From NCBI GenBank assembly GCA_944392615.1, contig CALXXF010000017.1, positions 1 through 50,111 of the forward strand: DNA of 50,111 bases, read 5' to 3'. The position numbers and the translations under genes were made by a program. The notes below the pieces were generated by a model. It did not search any database and was not told the DNA's origin. It saw only the letters and a program-made list of their open reading frames with translations. This document shows, piece after piece, positions 1 to 7,832 of the stretch (position 1 is its first letter; the number at the start of each line of letters is the position of its first letter). The stretch is from an uncultured Clostridia bacterium. GTDB lineage: Bacteria > Bacillota > Clostridia > Oscillospirales > CAG-272.

Positions 1-3
1 AAG

Positions 4-39
4 TTCCCACAAACCGTTTGATTGGTCTGTGGGAATTTT
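4..39 (+). terminator. Hairpin at the window edge, possible terminator
   Basis: An 8-bp perfect stem (TTCCCACA at 4-11 with TGTGGGAA at 28-35) is extended by ACC/GGT and followed by only four T residues. It could end a plus-strand gene lying left of the window, or the minus-strand gene at 97-447. The short T-run makes the call weak. Confidence 0.4.
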
Positions 40-96
40 ACGTTATGGTGATTTCTCCGATAAGAACATCACGCTTTACAGGGCGGGTTTTATTTT

Positions 97-447
97 TCAA
101 AGAATGTCTATGTTCCGCGCTATTGCAAGCATTATGCGATACTTTCTTTCATAAAAAGCTGTCGGAGATATTATGGTACACAGCGGAGACCAGTTGTGTC
201 CCCTCCTGTCGCCGAGTGCATCAAGAAACATAAGCTTTATCTTCTCGCTTTCGCCTGCACAGACCTCGTCCAGAGCGCTTGTAATCGCCTCATTAAGGCA
301 AATATATTTTTCCAGCACCCTTTCCGGCTTGACTGCGCGTTCTATATCCGCGGCACGTTTTTTGAAATCGCCGCACAGCGCCTGGACAAGTCTTTTTTCA
401 TGTATTGAAAGTTTTTCTCCGCTTCTTTTTTTATATGGCATTGGCAT
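97..447 (-). CDS. Small phage-type protein, possibly a RinA/ArpU-like regulator
   Basis: This encodes a 116-residue basic, helix-rich protein with no signal peptide or membrane segment. A strong ribosome binding site (AAGGAGG at 452-458) sits just upstream of the ATG at 447, so the start is well supported. The last 25 residues (a serine-proline, then FYERKYRIMLAIARNIDIL) resemble the C-terminal helix of phage late-gene regulators of the RinA/ArpU type, but I recognise this only as a pattern and cannot confirm the family. It is divergent from the XRE repressor at 669 and its promoter is covered by two of the three shared operators. It is therefore probably the lytic or transfer-side gene that the repressor controls. 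No further phage genes are visible here, so it may be the edge of a prophage or conjugative element extending left of the window, or a remnant. Confidence 0.6.
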   Translation of the reverse strand: MPMPYKKRSGEKLSIHEKRLVQALCGDFKKRAADIERAVKPERVLEKYICLNEAITSALDEVCAGESEKIKLMFLDALGDRRGHNWSPLCTIISPTAFYERKYRIMLAIARNIDIL

Positions 448-473
448 TCTGCCTCCTTGTTTTTAATTTTGCG

Positions 474-496
474 TAATATGAGTTACACTCATATTA
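474..496. promoter_or_regulatory. Operator copy 1 of the divergent repressor switch
   Basis: This is a perfect inverted repeat with 10-bp arms (TAATATGAGT, three bases, ACTCATATTA). Its 19-bp core at 476-494 matches the two other copies at 517-535 and 568-586. It overlaps the -10 element and start region of the minus-strand promoter, so repressor binding here should block the gene at 97-447. Confidence 0.75.
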
Positions 497-520
497 TACA
501 TCATATTTTAAAATTGTCAA
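493..520 (-). promoter_or_regulatory. Promoter of the small phage-type gene
   Basis: On the minus strand there is a perfect -35 TTGACA (515-520) and a perfect -10 TATAAT (493-498), separated by 16 bases. It drives the gene at 97-447 and is flanked by operator copies 1 and 2. Confidence 0.75.
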
Positions 521-535
521 GAGTTTATCTCATAT
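517..535. promoter_or_regulatory. Operator copy 2 of the divergent repressor switch
   Basis: This is a 19-bp site with the same layout as the other two copies (AAGAG, five bases, CTCATAT), but with an imperfect left arm. It overlaps the -35 box of the minus-strand promoter. The weaker symmetry suggests lower affinity, as is common for the middle operator of a phage-type switch. Confidence 0.6.
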
Positions 536-560
536 TTTGCTGATTTTTTTCGGTTTTATC

Positions 561-589
561 TTGACAAATAAGAGCTATACTCTTATAAT
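561..589 (+). promoter_or_regulatory. Repressor promoter with operator copy 3 between -35 and -10
   Basis: There is a consensus -35 TTGACA (561-566), a 17-base spacer and -10 TATAAT (584-589). The spacer holds a 19-bp inverted repeat (ATAAGAG, CTATA, CTCTTAT at 568-586) homologous to the other operators. The repressor probably represses its own transcription here. Transcription should start near 596, which excludes the ATG at 594 as the translation start of the next gene. Confidence 0.8.
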
Positions 590-668
590 ATAGTTGAAAA
601 AAATATGCGGCTACAGCGCACATTACTTGACGCATGATGCGGTATCCGTATGGAAAGAGGAAAACAAA

Positions 669-1133
669 GTGGCCCTTGGCAACAGAATCAAGGTATTGAG
701 AAAATCCCACGGCATGTCGCAAAAGGTATTTGCCGAGCAATTCTCCGTAGACCAGACCGCCGTATCAAACTGGGAGCAGGGCAAAAACAGTATAGACGTT
801 ACTGTAGCGGATAAAATTGCCGACTATTTCAGGGTACCCGTTGAATATGTTTACGGCAAGCCATATCGCATTACCAGACCGAAGACGGGCTGGGACGCAA
901 GCGAAATAGAGGATTACGGCAAGGCAGCAACACCTGAATTGAAGGAGTATCTTGAATTCAAGTTCGGCAGGGGCGTCATTGAGGGAAGTAAGACGACAAT
1001 ATCATCAGAGACGGCGCCGAGCGAACATGAAATAAAGGTCGCGCTTTTCGGAGGGGATCAGGAGGTAACCGACGAAATGTGGGAAGAAGTAAAACGTTTT
1101 GTTGAATTTATAAAGCAAAAGAAGGACAAGTGA
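669..1133 (+). CDS. XRE-family helix-turn-helix repressor
   Basis: This encodes a 154-residue DNA-binding repressor. I chose the GTG at 669 because AGAGG lies at 656-660 and because an upstream ATG at 594 falls before the expected transcription start. Residues 3-60 form an XRE/Cro-type helix-turn-helix (GNRIKVLRKSHGMSQ, then QTAVSNWEQGKNSI). The C-terminal part carries the pattern EIKVALFGGDQEVTDEMWEE, common in phage and ICE repressors that are paired with an ImmA-type peptidase. It overlaps the peptidase gene by one base (TGATG), so the two are co-translated. By analogy with ImmR/ImmA of ICEBs1, the repressor would hold the divergent gene off until it is cleaved. The operators at 474-586 are its likely sites. 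Confidence 0.88.
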   Translation: MALGNRIKVLRKSHGMSQKVFAEQFSVDQTAVSNWEQGKNSIDVTVADKIADYFRVPVEYVYGKPYRITRPKTGWDASEIEDYGKAATPELKEYLEFKFGRGVIEGSKTTISSETAPSEHEIKVALFGGDQEVTDEMWEEVKRFVEFIKQKKDK

Positions 1134-1561
1134 TGCCATTGACCATGCTGGAAAGTCTGTATGACGAGGCACACAGCAGCGGAATATCGGTCGAAAATTT
1201 TGACCTGACGGAGAACCCGTCTGTATGTGCGTGTATCGACGGCAGGTATTATATCGGTATAGACAAAAACAGGATGAGCACCAGCTATGAAGAGGCGGAG
1301 TGCCTTGCCCACGAACTCGGTCACTGCCGCACTGATGCTTTTTATGAACTCGACTGCCCGTCATACAAAAGGAGCAGTAAGGAGAAAAAGGCACAGACCT
1401 GGGCGATACTTAGAATTGTCACGCCCGAACGTTTCAGAGCAGCATACGAGAGCGGGTGCCGTGAGGTATGGGAGTTTGCCGAGGAGCTGAATATATCCTG
1501 CGATTTTGCCCACAAGGTCATGCTTTACTATCATGAAAAAGGATTCGGATGCCTCGGATAA
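1133..1561 (+). CDS. ImmA/IrrE-type metallopeptidase
   Basis: This encodes a 142-residue zinc peptidase of the ImmA/IrrE (COG2856) family. The zinc site HELGH is visible around residue 60, within AECLAHELGHCRTDAFYEL. The ATG at 1133 overlaps the stop of the XRE gene; a GTG at 1130 is also possible. In known pairs the peptidase cleaves the cognate XRE repressor after DNA damage or quorum signalling, inducing a mobile element. Here the target is inferred to be the repressor at 669-1133. There is no signal peptide, so it should be cytoplasmic. The gene ends before a strong terminator at 1736-1766. Confidence 0.88.
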   Translation: MPLTMLESLYDEAHSSGISVENFDLTENPSVCACIDGRYYIGIDKNRMSTSYEEAECLAHELGHCRTDAFYELDCPSYKRSSKEKKAQTWAILRIVTPERFRAAYESGCREVWEFAEELNISCDFAHKVMLYYHEKGFGCLG

Positions 1562-1926
1562 AAAACAGACCAACTGACGGGCGTATGCATCTCAAGAGAA
1601 CGCACGCCGCGAAATGACGCGCGGCTGACAATTAAGCAAAAGGACAGCGGTAACTGAAGACACGCACTTATGCGTATCCCGCGCATTCCGTGTATCTCGC
1701 ATATTCCGTATATTTTGTTTATTTGAGGACAGCAAAAAAACCGGGGAAAGATCCCCGGTTTTTGTTTTAATAATATGTTGTAAATATGTTGTAAAAAAGT
1801 CTGCCTAACAGCGCTTCAAAGAGCAAACATTCACTCTGCCTGATTTCAAGTGATAATAAGCAGGCTGGAGAAAAAACCGACTTCCGGCAGCGGAGCGGCA
1901 AAAATGCGTAAAAATCAGAAGATGCT
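1562..1926. other. Intergenic region between the repressor module and spo0A
   Basis: No coding region is supported in these 365 bases. The only clear element is the bidirectional terminator at 1736-1766. The stretch separates the foreign-looking repressor module from the housekeeping block. Confidence 0.6.
1736..1768. terminator. Bidirectional rho-independent terminator
   Basis: A 12-bp perfect stem (1736-1747 with 52-63 of the same line, that is 1752-1763; core CCGGGGA/TCCCCGG) has an AAGA loop and is flanked by A-runs on the left and T-runs on the right. It can end both the plus-strand peptidase operon and the minus-strand spo0A transcript. Confidence 0.9.
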
Positions 1927-2706
1927 TCACGAAAATCTGTTGGAAAGTCTCAGATTATCTGCAATCATAGCGATAAATTCAGAGTTTGTGGGCTTGCCGC
2001 GGTTGTTCTGTATCGTGTAGCCGAAGTATGAGTTGAGTGTATCCACATCGCCCCTGTCCCACGCAACCTCTATCGCATGTCTTATTGCGCGTTCAACTCT
2101 TGAAGATGTAGTCGAATATTGCTTGGCAACAGTCGGATAGAGTATCTTTGTAACCGAATTAATTATATCGTTGTCGTTTATCGTCATTATAATGGCGCTT
2201 CGCAGATACTGATACCCTTTTATATGAGCGGGAACTCCTATCTGATGTATCACCTTTGTCACCTGGGATTCTATATCGTTTCCGAAACTGGGATTTGATG
2301 AAGAGCTTGTACGCATAGTCTTTTTCCGCGACATTATGCGCATTATACGTTCATTCAGATTCTGGTAGTTCACCGGTTTGAGCATGCAGTATTCCGCACC
2401 CGACTCAGTAGCTTCAAAAAACACATTCTGATTGTTTACGATGGAGAGAACTATAAAAGAGGGCCTTTGCTCTGGCAGAAAGGTCTGGGAAAAAGTCGAC
2501 TTCAGTACCTGTATACAATCCAGCTTTGAAAGCCATATATCTATCAGAACTATGTCAGGGCGTTCTTTAGTGATTCTGAACAGAGCGTCTTCTCCGTTAG
2601 TCACCTCGATTATATCTCTGTACCCGAACATAGACAGCTTTTCTCTGCATTCTTTTCTAAAATCCGCGTTTTCGTCTGCAATTAATATTTTGACTTTTGA
2701 TTCCAT
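1927..2706 (-). CDS. spo0A: Sporulation transcription factor Spo0A
   Basis: This encodes a 259-residue master response regulator of sporulation entry. The receiver domain (about 1-125) has acidic residues D11/E12, the phospho-acceptor D56 in IVLIDIWLSKLD, S88 in the Thr/Ser position and K110. The C-terminal DNA-binding domain is highly conserved (GVPAHIKGYQYLRSAI; SRVERAIRHAIEVAW; FGYTI; GKPTNSEFIAMIAD), which makes the identification secure. The receiver diverges from textbook Spo0A: the usual Met-Pro after the phospho-Asp is replaced by Trp-Leu-Ser. A sigma-A-like promoter lies at 2748-2776. spoIVB, often its upstream neighbour, is not here; the gene follows the GNAT-like gene instead. Confidence 0.96.
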   Translation of the reverse strand: MESKVKILIADENADFRKECREKLSMFGYRDIIEVTNGEDALFRITKERPDIVLIDIWLSKLDCIQVLKSTFSQTFLPEQRPSFIVLSIVNNQNVFFEATESGAEYCMLKPVNYQNLNERIMRIMSRKKTMRTSSSSNPSFGNDIESQVTKVIHQIGVPAHIKGYQYLRSAIIMTINDNDIINSVTKILYPTVAKQYSTTSSRVERAIRHAIEVAWDRGDVDTLNSYFGYTIQNNRGKPTNSEFIAMIADNLRLSNRFS

Positions 2707-2747
2707 ATATCCGGCGCATCTCCTGTATTATTGATTTTTACAAACAA

Positions 2748-2776
2748 ATATTACCATAAATTACCAGATATTTCAA
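2748..2776 (-). promoter_or_regulatory. spo0A promoter
   Basis: On the minus strand there is TTGAAA (2771-2776), a 17-base spacer and TAATAT (2748-2753). The surrounding 2745-2830 region has several copies of a TGGTAAT-like heptamer, which could be regulator sites. No obvious 0A box (TGTCGAA) was seen. Confidence 0.55.
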
Positions 2777-2850
2777 TAGCCAATTACCAATAATTTCCAA
2801 TATTTTTTGCTGTCGCTTTTTGGTAAAATCCACCATAACATTGCCGTGCA

Positions 2851-3231
2851 TTAATGCTTTGCGTCGAAAAAGCCCCGCAGGTTCATGTAATACATTCCGT
2901 TTTCATCGGGAAAAAAGCCGATTCTCATAGCAAGAGAGGGAGAGATTTTTTCAGCTGACTCAAGGAAAGCGTCGTGTATGCCGATGAGGTCTGTGTAATT
3001 GAGCAGTCCCCTGCCCATTATAAAAAGCGCTTCCTCGTCCTCCACACCATCGGCGTTTTTTATATCTGTGAGGAAGACCTTTTTGTCTGAGAACTTAAAC
3101 TGAGCTATTCCGACAAAATTTTCGTCGTCGTATGCCGAATAAGCGAGACATTCGGGTCTGTATGTAACCGAGCATAAATCACACAGCTTTTTCTGCTCTT
3201 CCTTGGTCTGTATCGGAAGTATCTTCAGCAT
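2851..3231 (-). CDS. GNAT-like protein encoded after rluB
   Basis: This encodes a 126-residue cytoplasmic protein. The start is set by AAGGAGG six bases before ATG 3231; the Shine-Dalgarno sequence is made by the last codons of rluB and only one base separates the genes, so translation is probably coupled. The pattern (a short helix with RPECLAYSAYDDENFVGIAQF, then beta strands) resembles a degenerate GCN5-type acetyltransferase fold, with no clear acetyl-CoA loop. The substrate is unknown. It is probably the last gene of the rluB transcript before spo0A. Confidence 0.7.
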   Translation of the reverse strand: MLKILPIQTKEEQKKLCDLCSVTYRPECLAYSAYDDENFVGIAQFKFSDKKVFLTDIKNADGVEDEEALFIMGRGLLNYTDLIGIHDAFLESAEKISPSLAMRIGFFPDENGMYYMNLRGFFDAKH

Positions 3232-3232
3232 G

Positions 3233-4243
3233 TCAATCCTCCTTTTTCTTTGTCAGCGGAAAAGATTTTCCTGTAGCGCCGCGCGCTCTTAAACCGTTTT
3301 TATTGTCTGTCGTTCGCTTACCGACACCGTGAAAAGGGCTCTTGCCTTTTTCTGCGCCTGACTCGCTGTTCTTTACGCGATTATTTTTTCCTTTTGCCTG
3401 AGAGGGAGCTGTAAGCCCTGCATGACGACGGGCACCTGTGTTTTCACCGGGACCGTGAGCCGAGTCCGCGGTACGAAAACCGGGTATGGCAGACGGACAC
3501 TCTCCGGCAGTTCTGCCGTCCGAAATCTGAGCTTTCAGCGAGTCAACCTCTTTTTTCGTAAGGTAGCGCCATTTACCAACCGGGACGTCGAGGGAAAGGC
3601 AGCCTATAGACACCCTCTTGAGCTTTTTCACATCAAGAGAGCATTTCTCGCACATTTTTCTGATCTGACGGTTTTTCCCCTCAAAAAGTGTAATAGTGAT
3701 AATGCTCTTATCAGTATCTTTCGCAGTGAGCTCACACAGAGCGGGAGTTACAGGTACCCCGTCTATTTCATTTACGGAGGACAGAGCCTCTATTTCTTTT
3801 CGTCCTGGCTGGCCGCTGACAGTGACCTCATATTTTTTTGCCACATGGCGTGACGGATGCATCATATCATTTGCAAAATCACCGTCGTCGGTCATGAGCA
3901 GCAAGCCTTCAGAATCCATGTCGAGCCTGCCGACAGGATATACTCTTTTGCCCGCCGAGCTGACGAGCATATTCACACTTTTCCTTCCCTTTTCGTCTTT
4001 CATAGTGGTAACATACCCGCGCGGCTTGTTAAGCATTATATATGACTTGTGCTCGCCGCGGGGGAATTTCACGGCTCTTCCCATGAATTCCACCCTGTCA
4101 CGCCTTGGGTCGATTCTCTGTCCCTTTTCGGCAACAATTCCGTTCACGGTGACATTGCCTGAAGCTACGGCATCTTCGGCGCTTCTTCTGCTCATAATAC
4201 CGCAAAGCGCTATATACTTCTGAATTTTTATCGTGTTGTCCAT
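3233..4243 (-). CDS. rluB: RluB/RsuA-family pseudouridine synthase with basic tail
   Basis: This encodes a 336-residue rRNA pseudouridine synthase. Residues 5-60 are an S4 RNA-binding domain (IQKYIALCGIMSRRSAEDAV). Residues 65-235 are the catalytic domain, with catalytic D108 in the family motif GRLDMDSEGLLLMTDDG and the C-terminal motif EGKNRQIRKM. RluB modifies a uridine in the peptidyl-transferase region of 23S rRNA in studied bacteria. A low-complexity, positively charged tail of about 95 residues follows and is not needed for the family; such tails probably bind RNA or ribosomes. The ATG at 4243 lies downstream of CAGGAAAG with somewhat long spacing. Confidence 0.92.
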   Translation of the reverse strand: MDNTIKIQKYIALCGIMSRRSAEDAVASGNVTVNGIVAEKGQRIDPRRDRVEFMGRAVKFPRGEHKSYIMLNKPRGYVTTMKDEKGRKSVNMLVSSAGKRVYPVGRLDMDSEGLLLMTDDGDFANDMMHPSRHVAKKYEVTVSGQPGRKEIEALSSVNEIDGVPVTPALCELTAKDTDKSIITITLFEGKNRQIRKMCEKCSLDVKKLKRVSIGCLSLDVPVGKWRYLTKKEVDSLKAQISDGRTAGECPSAIPGFRTADSAHGPGENTGARRHAGLTAPSQAKGKNNRVKNSESGAEKGKSPFHGVGKRTTDNKNGLRARGATGKSFPLTKKKED

Positions 4244-4270
4244 AAATCATGCAGGTCTTTCCTGATACCT

Positions 4271-5506
4271 CTACCGATAAGAGAAAAGATCCTTTATCTT
4301 CTCCCATAAAGATTTTTCGTATTCCTGTGCTCCGACGTCAGAAAGCGCCACTATATCTGCTTCGCCGAGCACTTTTCCGTCCAGCGTAAAGCGCACCTTT
4401 CCCACCGTCTGGCCTTTCTTCACCGGGGCATAGAGAAATTTCTCAAGGTAAGCAACGACTTCTATGTCATCTTCTTCCACTGCCGAAAAGACGCAGGCGT
4501 TAAGACCGAGGGTGTTTTCACACTTAACCGAGCCGACTGTACCTCCTGCTACGGGTATGTCAAAAGAATATTCGCCTTCTGCGGCAAGAGTGCGCACTTC
4601 CATAAGGGAGAACCCGTAATCCAGCATCCTGCGGTGATCCTCCCAGTCATTAGGTGCATTCAGCGTCACGGCAATAAGGCGCACTCCGTCTCTTTCTGCA
4701 GAGCTCACAAGGCATCTGCCGCATGCCTTTGTATAGCCTGTCTTGACACCGTTCACGCCGTCGTAAGAGGATAAAAGCCTGTTGTGGTTGCTGACGGACA
4801 CGGTTGTGCCTTCCTTTTCAAAAGTATAGTTCTGTGTAGACACGACCTTTGAAAGCAGCTCGTTGTCAAGCGCTATTGCAGTCAGCGCTGCAAGATCGCT
4901 CGCCGTGGTATAGTGATTGTCGCCGTCAAGTCCGTGCGGATTTTCAAAGGAAGTATTTTCAAGACCCATATCTTCGGCTCTTTTGTTCATAACGGCGGCG
5001 AAATCCTCTATAGACGGACTGATCGAGAGGGCAATAGCCGCTGCCGCGTCATTTGCACTTGCCAGCATCATGGCATACAAAAGATCTATAAGGCGCACCT
5101 TTTCCCCAGACTTAAGATACAGGGATGAGCCCTCTATTCCGGCTGCCTCTTCGGGAACCAGCGTATAGGATTCATAGCCGTTTTTTTCTATGTACTCTGC
5201 GGCAATGAGTCCTGTCATTATTTTGGTTGTGCTTGCCATTCCGGTCTTATAGTCAGGCATTCGCGAATATAACAGCTCCATTGTATCGGCGTTAATCAGA
5301 GCACAGCTGCGGGCGCTTACAACCGGAGAATCCGACGCGCTCAGGTAGCGTACAGGGGCAGATATAACGTCAGCCCGCCGTCCCTCATATAGCATTGCCT
5401 GCGAGCTTGCAGCGCTTGAAGAAAAAAGCACGGTGCTCACCGATACTGCAGCCGCAACGACTGCCGCGACCGCAAGCACCGCGGTTGTTTTTTTCATTTT
5501 ATTCAC
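4271..5506 (-). CDS. D-alanyl-D-alanine carboxypeptidase (DacB/DacF type)
   Basis: This encodes a 411-residue penicillin-binding protein of peptidase family S11, which trims the terminal D-Ala from peptidoglycan stem peptides outside the membrane. A signal peptide (about 1-35) precedes the catalytic domain with S92-T-T-K95, S150-A-N152 and K255-T-G257. A PBP5-type C-terminal beta domain covers about 285-395, and the protein ends in a short amphipathic helix (LWEKIKDLF) that could hold it at the membrane. GAGGTGA lies just before ATG 5506. Position beside rluB and ytfJ matches a conserved sporulation-linked block, so it may act on spore cortex, but a vegetative role cannot be excluded. Confidence 0.95.
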   Translation of the reverse strand: MNKMKKTTAVLAVAAVVAAAVSVSTVLFSSSAASSQAMLYEGRRADVISAPVRYLSASDSPVVSARSCALINADTMELLYSRMPDYKTGMASTTKIMTGLIAAEYIEKNGYESYTLVPEEAAGIEGSSLYLKSGEKVRLIDLLYAMMLASANDAAAAIALSISPSIEDFAAVMNKRAEDMGLENTSFENPHGLDGDNHYTTASDLAALTAIALDNELLSKVVSTQNYTFEKEGTTVSVSNHNRLLSSYDGVNGVKTGYTKACGRCLVSSAERDGVRLIAVTLNAPNDWEDHRRMLDYGFSLMEVRTLAAEGEYSFDIPVAGGTVGSVKCENTLGLNACVFSAVEEDDIEVVAYLEKFLYAPVKKGQTVGKVRFTLDGKVLGEADIVALSDVGAQEYEKSLWEKIKDLFSYR

Positions 5507-5697
5507 CTCACGTAAGGGCGATTTTGCTTAAGATAAGACACACACCATTACTATGAGAGAGCAGCGCAGAATATGCGGAATGGCGCAAAAGCAGTCTTGC
5601 TGCTTGAAGTATGCCGGGAATAAGCCGATAATACCTTCTGATTGACAGATAAATGCGTAACCCTGAAGGATTTCAGGAAAAGGGCAGAAACGCCGCG

Positions 5698-6240
5698 TCA
5701 TTTGTCGCTGTTCTTTTTTGATTTTTTAACTTTCTGTTCAGATTTTGTAAAGACTTCAGCGGAGTTTTCGCCGTTTTCGGTCTTGACGGTTTCGGTGGAA
5801 GTCTCGGTAACCGTCTCGGTTTCCTTTTCCTTGCCCTTCTTTGAGAAAAGCTTTTTGAATTTCTCTGCAATATCAGGGCTCTTCTCTATGAGACCGACGA
5901 TGCTTCCGACGGGGCCGTCTGAGGAAGTCTTGACTTCAACCGGTATGAATTCCACATCGCCCTCTGCCTTGACTATGAGAAAGCCGAGTGGAAGAAGAGT
6001 CACGCCGGTTCCGCCGCCTCCTGCGAAATTCTGCGCAGGTTTGTCGGCAGGACGCTTGGAGGCATATTCTGTTCCCCCTGAAACAAAGCCCATAGACACT
6101 TTGGAAATTGGTATAACAACAGTGCCGCTGGCGGTTGTGACAGGATCACCGACGACTGTGTTCACATCGACGATCTGCCTCAGGTTATCGAGCGAGGTGT
6201 TTATTATCGAGTCAACCTTTGATTCACGAATTTCAGCCAT
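5698..6240 (-). CDS. ytfJ: Sporulation protein YtfJ/GerW
   Basis: This encodes a 180-residue protein of the GerW/YtfJ family. In Bacillus it is made in the forespore and is needed for full spore germination with some germinants. The conserved core covers residues 1-115 (VGDPVTTASGTVVIPISKVSMGF, then a glycine-rich GGGGTGVTLLPLGFLIV). The C-terminal third is a hydrophilic tail rich in Lys, Glu and Thr and is low complexity. AAAGG precedes the ATG at 6240. There is no membrane segment. It lies between the DUF2953 gene and the carboxypeptidase gene, the same order as in many Clostridia. Confidence 0.93.
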   Translation of the reverse strand: MAEIRESKVDSIINTSLDNLRQIVDVNTVVGDPVTTASGTVVIPISKVSMGFVSGGTEYASKRPADKPAQNFAGGGGTGVTLLPLGFLIVKAEGDVEFIPVEVKTSSDGPVGSIVGLIEKSPDIAEKFKKLFSKKGKEKETETVTETSTETVKTENGENSAEVFTKSEQKVKKSKKNSDK

Positions 6241-6560
6241 TTTCTAACCAAGCCTTTCTTAATTTATTTTAATCATATTAAATCGTTTCATAGCATAAGA
6301 AAAAGCAAAAGAATTTGTATGCTACGTAAGACCCATGCAAGCTTTACAGACACAGGACTGGACTTTATCGCTCCGGTACCGGAGCATGCGTAACTGAAAA
6401 AAAGCGGTCAAATATTTTTACAAAAAGCGTTGTACCTTCCGGCAGTGCCGCTCTTTTGCTTTTCTCTGTGGAATTTCGCTCCTTGTCACTCTGTTTTCCC
6501 AAGACGCCCTCATTCTCAGAAGATGCAGCCCTGAGCGCCTTGCCTGCCCTTTTGACCTTT
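6241..6560. other. Intergenic region upstream of ytfJ
   Basis: No coding region is supported. A perfect 16-bp palindrome (GCTCCGGTACCGGAGC, 6370-6385) is present without a T-run. A forespore sigma promoter for ytfJ is expected here on family grounds, but I could not place one with confidence. Confidence 0.5.
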
Positions 6561-7448
6561 TTAGTCCTTAACTACTTTGCTTTTCTCAACCGCTTTGTCC
6601 GTTTTGACATTTTGGTTGCTCTTTTTGGTCTTGATGCCCTTGCCGGCTTTGCTGTTTTGACCGTCCTTGCCGGCCTTATCGTTTTTGCCGTCTTTGCCGG
6701 CTTTATCGTTTTTGTCGGCTTTTTCGTTTTTGTCCTTCTTCTTTACTGGCTTGAAAAATTCATTCCTGTGGAAGAAGAAGTGCAACGCCTGTCTTATAGC
6801 GGTAAAAGCAATCAGAAACAGCCCTCCGGGGCGCATTGAAATGACGATTTCGACATCCTGGGACATCTTGTCGGCAAGAAAATCGGCATTTACACATATA
6901 TTTTTGCTGTCCGCCTTGAATTTGACCGCCTTTTCCAGAACGGAAAATAGATACGCAACCGCCTGTGAGACCCCACCGAAAATGTATGCAGTCCGCGCCG
7001 CGTCATCTGAAGCAACGGTTATTTTCAGCCTTTTCACATGTATATAGAGGTGCTTTCCGAATTTAGCAAGCACTATTCCTGCAGCTCTTGCGGCAAAGCG
7101 AATAAGCGCCACTATCTTCAGCTTGCGCTTCTTCGGCGCTTTTTCTTTTTTTCCCTTCTGCTCTGTTCCGGCAGCTCCCTTTTTTTTGTGTTTTTGTTTT
7201 TTTGCTGCCTTTGCCGCTTTTTTTTCTCGTTTGCGCGACAGCTTTTTCAATATTTTTCTTTTTTTCCCCGGACTGATATTGTCATCATCAAGCATTGAGG
7301 CATCAGACGGAAGTATCCTCACCGAGAAAAAAAGGATGCGCAGCCTCATTGAAAGAGTCTCGCCGAGGGAAATTATAAATTTAACCTTTATAAGCATAAC
7401 GGCAGCTATCAGAAGAAGGACAGCGCCGAAAATATACCACCCGGTCAC
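6561..7448 (-). CDS. DUF2953 membrane protein (YtfI-like)
   Basis: This encodes a 295-residue protein starting at GTG 7448. An N-terminal membrane helix (about 4-22) is followed by a beta-rich segment, a very basic stretch (about 60-110, Lys/Arg runs), the conserved DUF2953 core (about 110-235, including HVKRLKITVASDDAARTAYIFG) and a hydrophobic region (SMRPGGLFLIAFTAI). The last 55 residues are a lysine-rich repeat tail made of KNDKAGKDG-like units. DUF2953 proteins sit next to ytfJ in many spore formers and their function is unknown. The basic stretches probably lie on the cytoplasmic face, by inference only. Confidence 0.85.
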   Translation of the reverse strand: MTGWYIFGAVLLLIAAVMLIKVKFIISLGETLSMRLRILFFSVRILPSDASMLDDDNISPGKKRKILKKLSRKREKKAAKAAKKQKHKKKGAAGTEQKGKKEKAPKKRKLKIVALIRFAARAAGIVLAKFGKHLYIHVKRLKITVASDDAARTAYIFGGVSQAVAYLFSVLEKAVKFKADSKNICVNADFLADKMSQDVEIVISMRPGGLFLIAFTAIRQALHFFFHRNEFFKPVKKKDKNEKADKNDKAGKDGKNDKAGKDGQNSKAGKGIKTKKSNQNVKTDKAVEKSKVVKD

Positions 7449-7832
7449 AAGTCAGCATCCCTTTCGTAAGTCTTTCAGTGGTCTATTTGTAAATGTTTCG
7501 TGTATTCTCGCAGTACACAGGCTTCGCATTCAAAACGCCGTAAGTATGAACGAAACGCCGGGCAAGCCGGTGCAAAATGCGCTTCGATCTTTTCCGGAGT
7601 ATCGGGTTTCTGATGGCGGCATGCGAGATTTCTGCGTGCGCCTGAAGCAAATACTCCTCTTTTAAAAACATTGCGCTGTAAGGCTCATACCGATGTCAGA
7701 CTGCCGACACCGTCCGAGTGCGTAAGAAGACAGCGCCGCATCATCCTGAATCCGATGAGAGCACCGGCTTCGGTATCTGATTTTGCGCCTTATGCTCAGT
7801 TCTGTGCAAGCCCCGCCTATTCAACTCCCATG
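7449..7832. other. Intergenic region between scpB and the DUF2953 gene
   Basis: I see no supported gene, promoter or terminator in these 384 bases. The short open frames on both strands lack ribosome binding sites and recognisable patterns. Confidence 0.5.

Noticed and set aside
594..668. Upstream ATG extension of the XRE repressor
   Set aside because: The ATG at 594 lies before the transcription start expected from the promoter at 561-589; GTG 669 has a proper ribosome binding site.
6370..6385. 16-bp palindrome as terminator or operator
   Set aside because: There is no T-run, no second copy and no promoter nearby, so it may be chance; it is only mentioned in the intergenic entry.
7483..7671. 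Small minus-strand frame of 62 codons
   Set aside because: It has no convincing ribosome binding site and no recognisable pattern.
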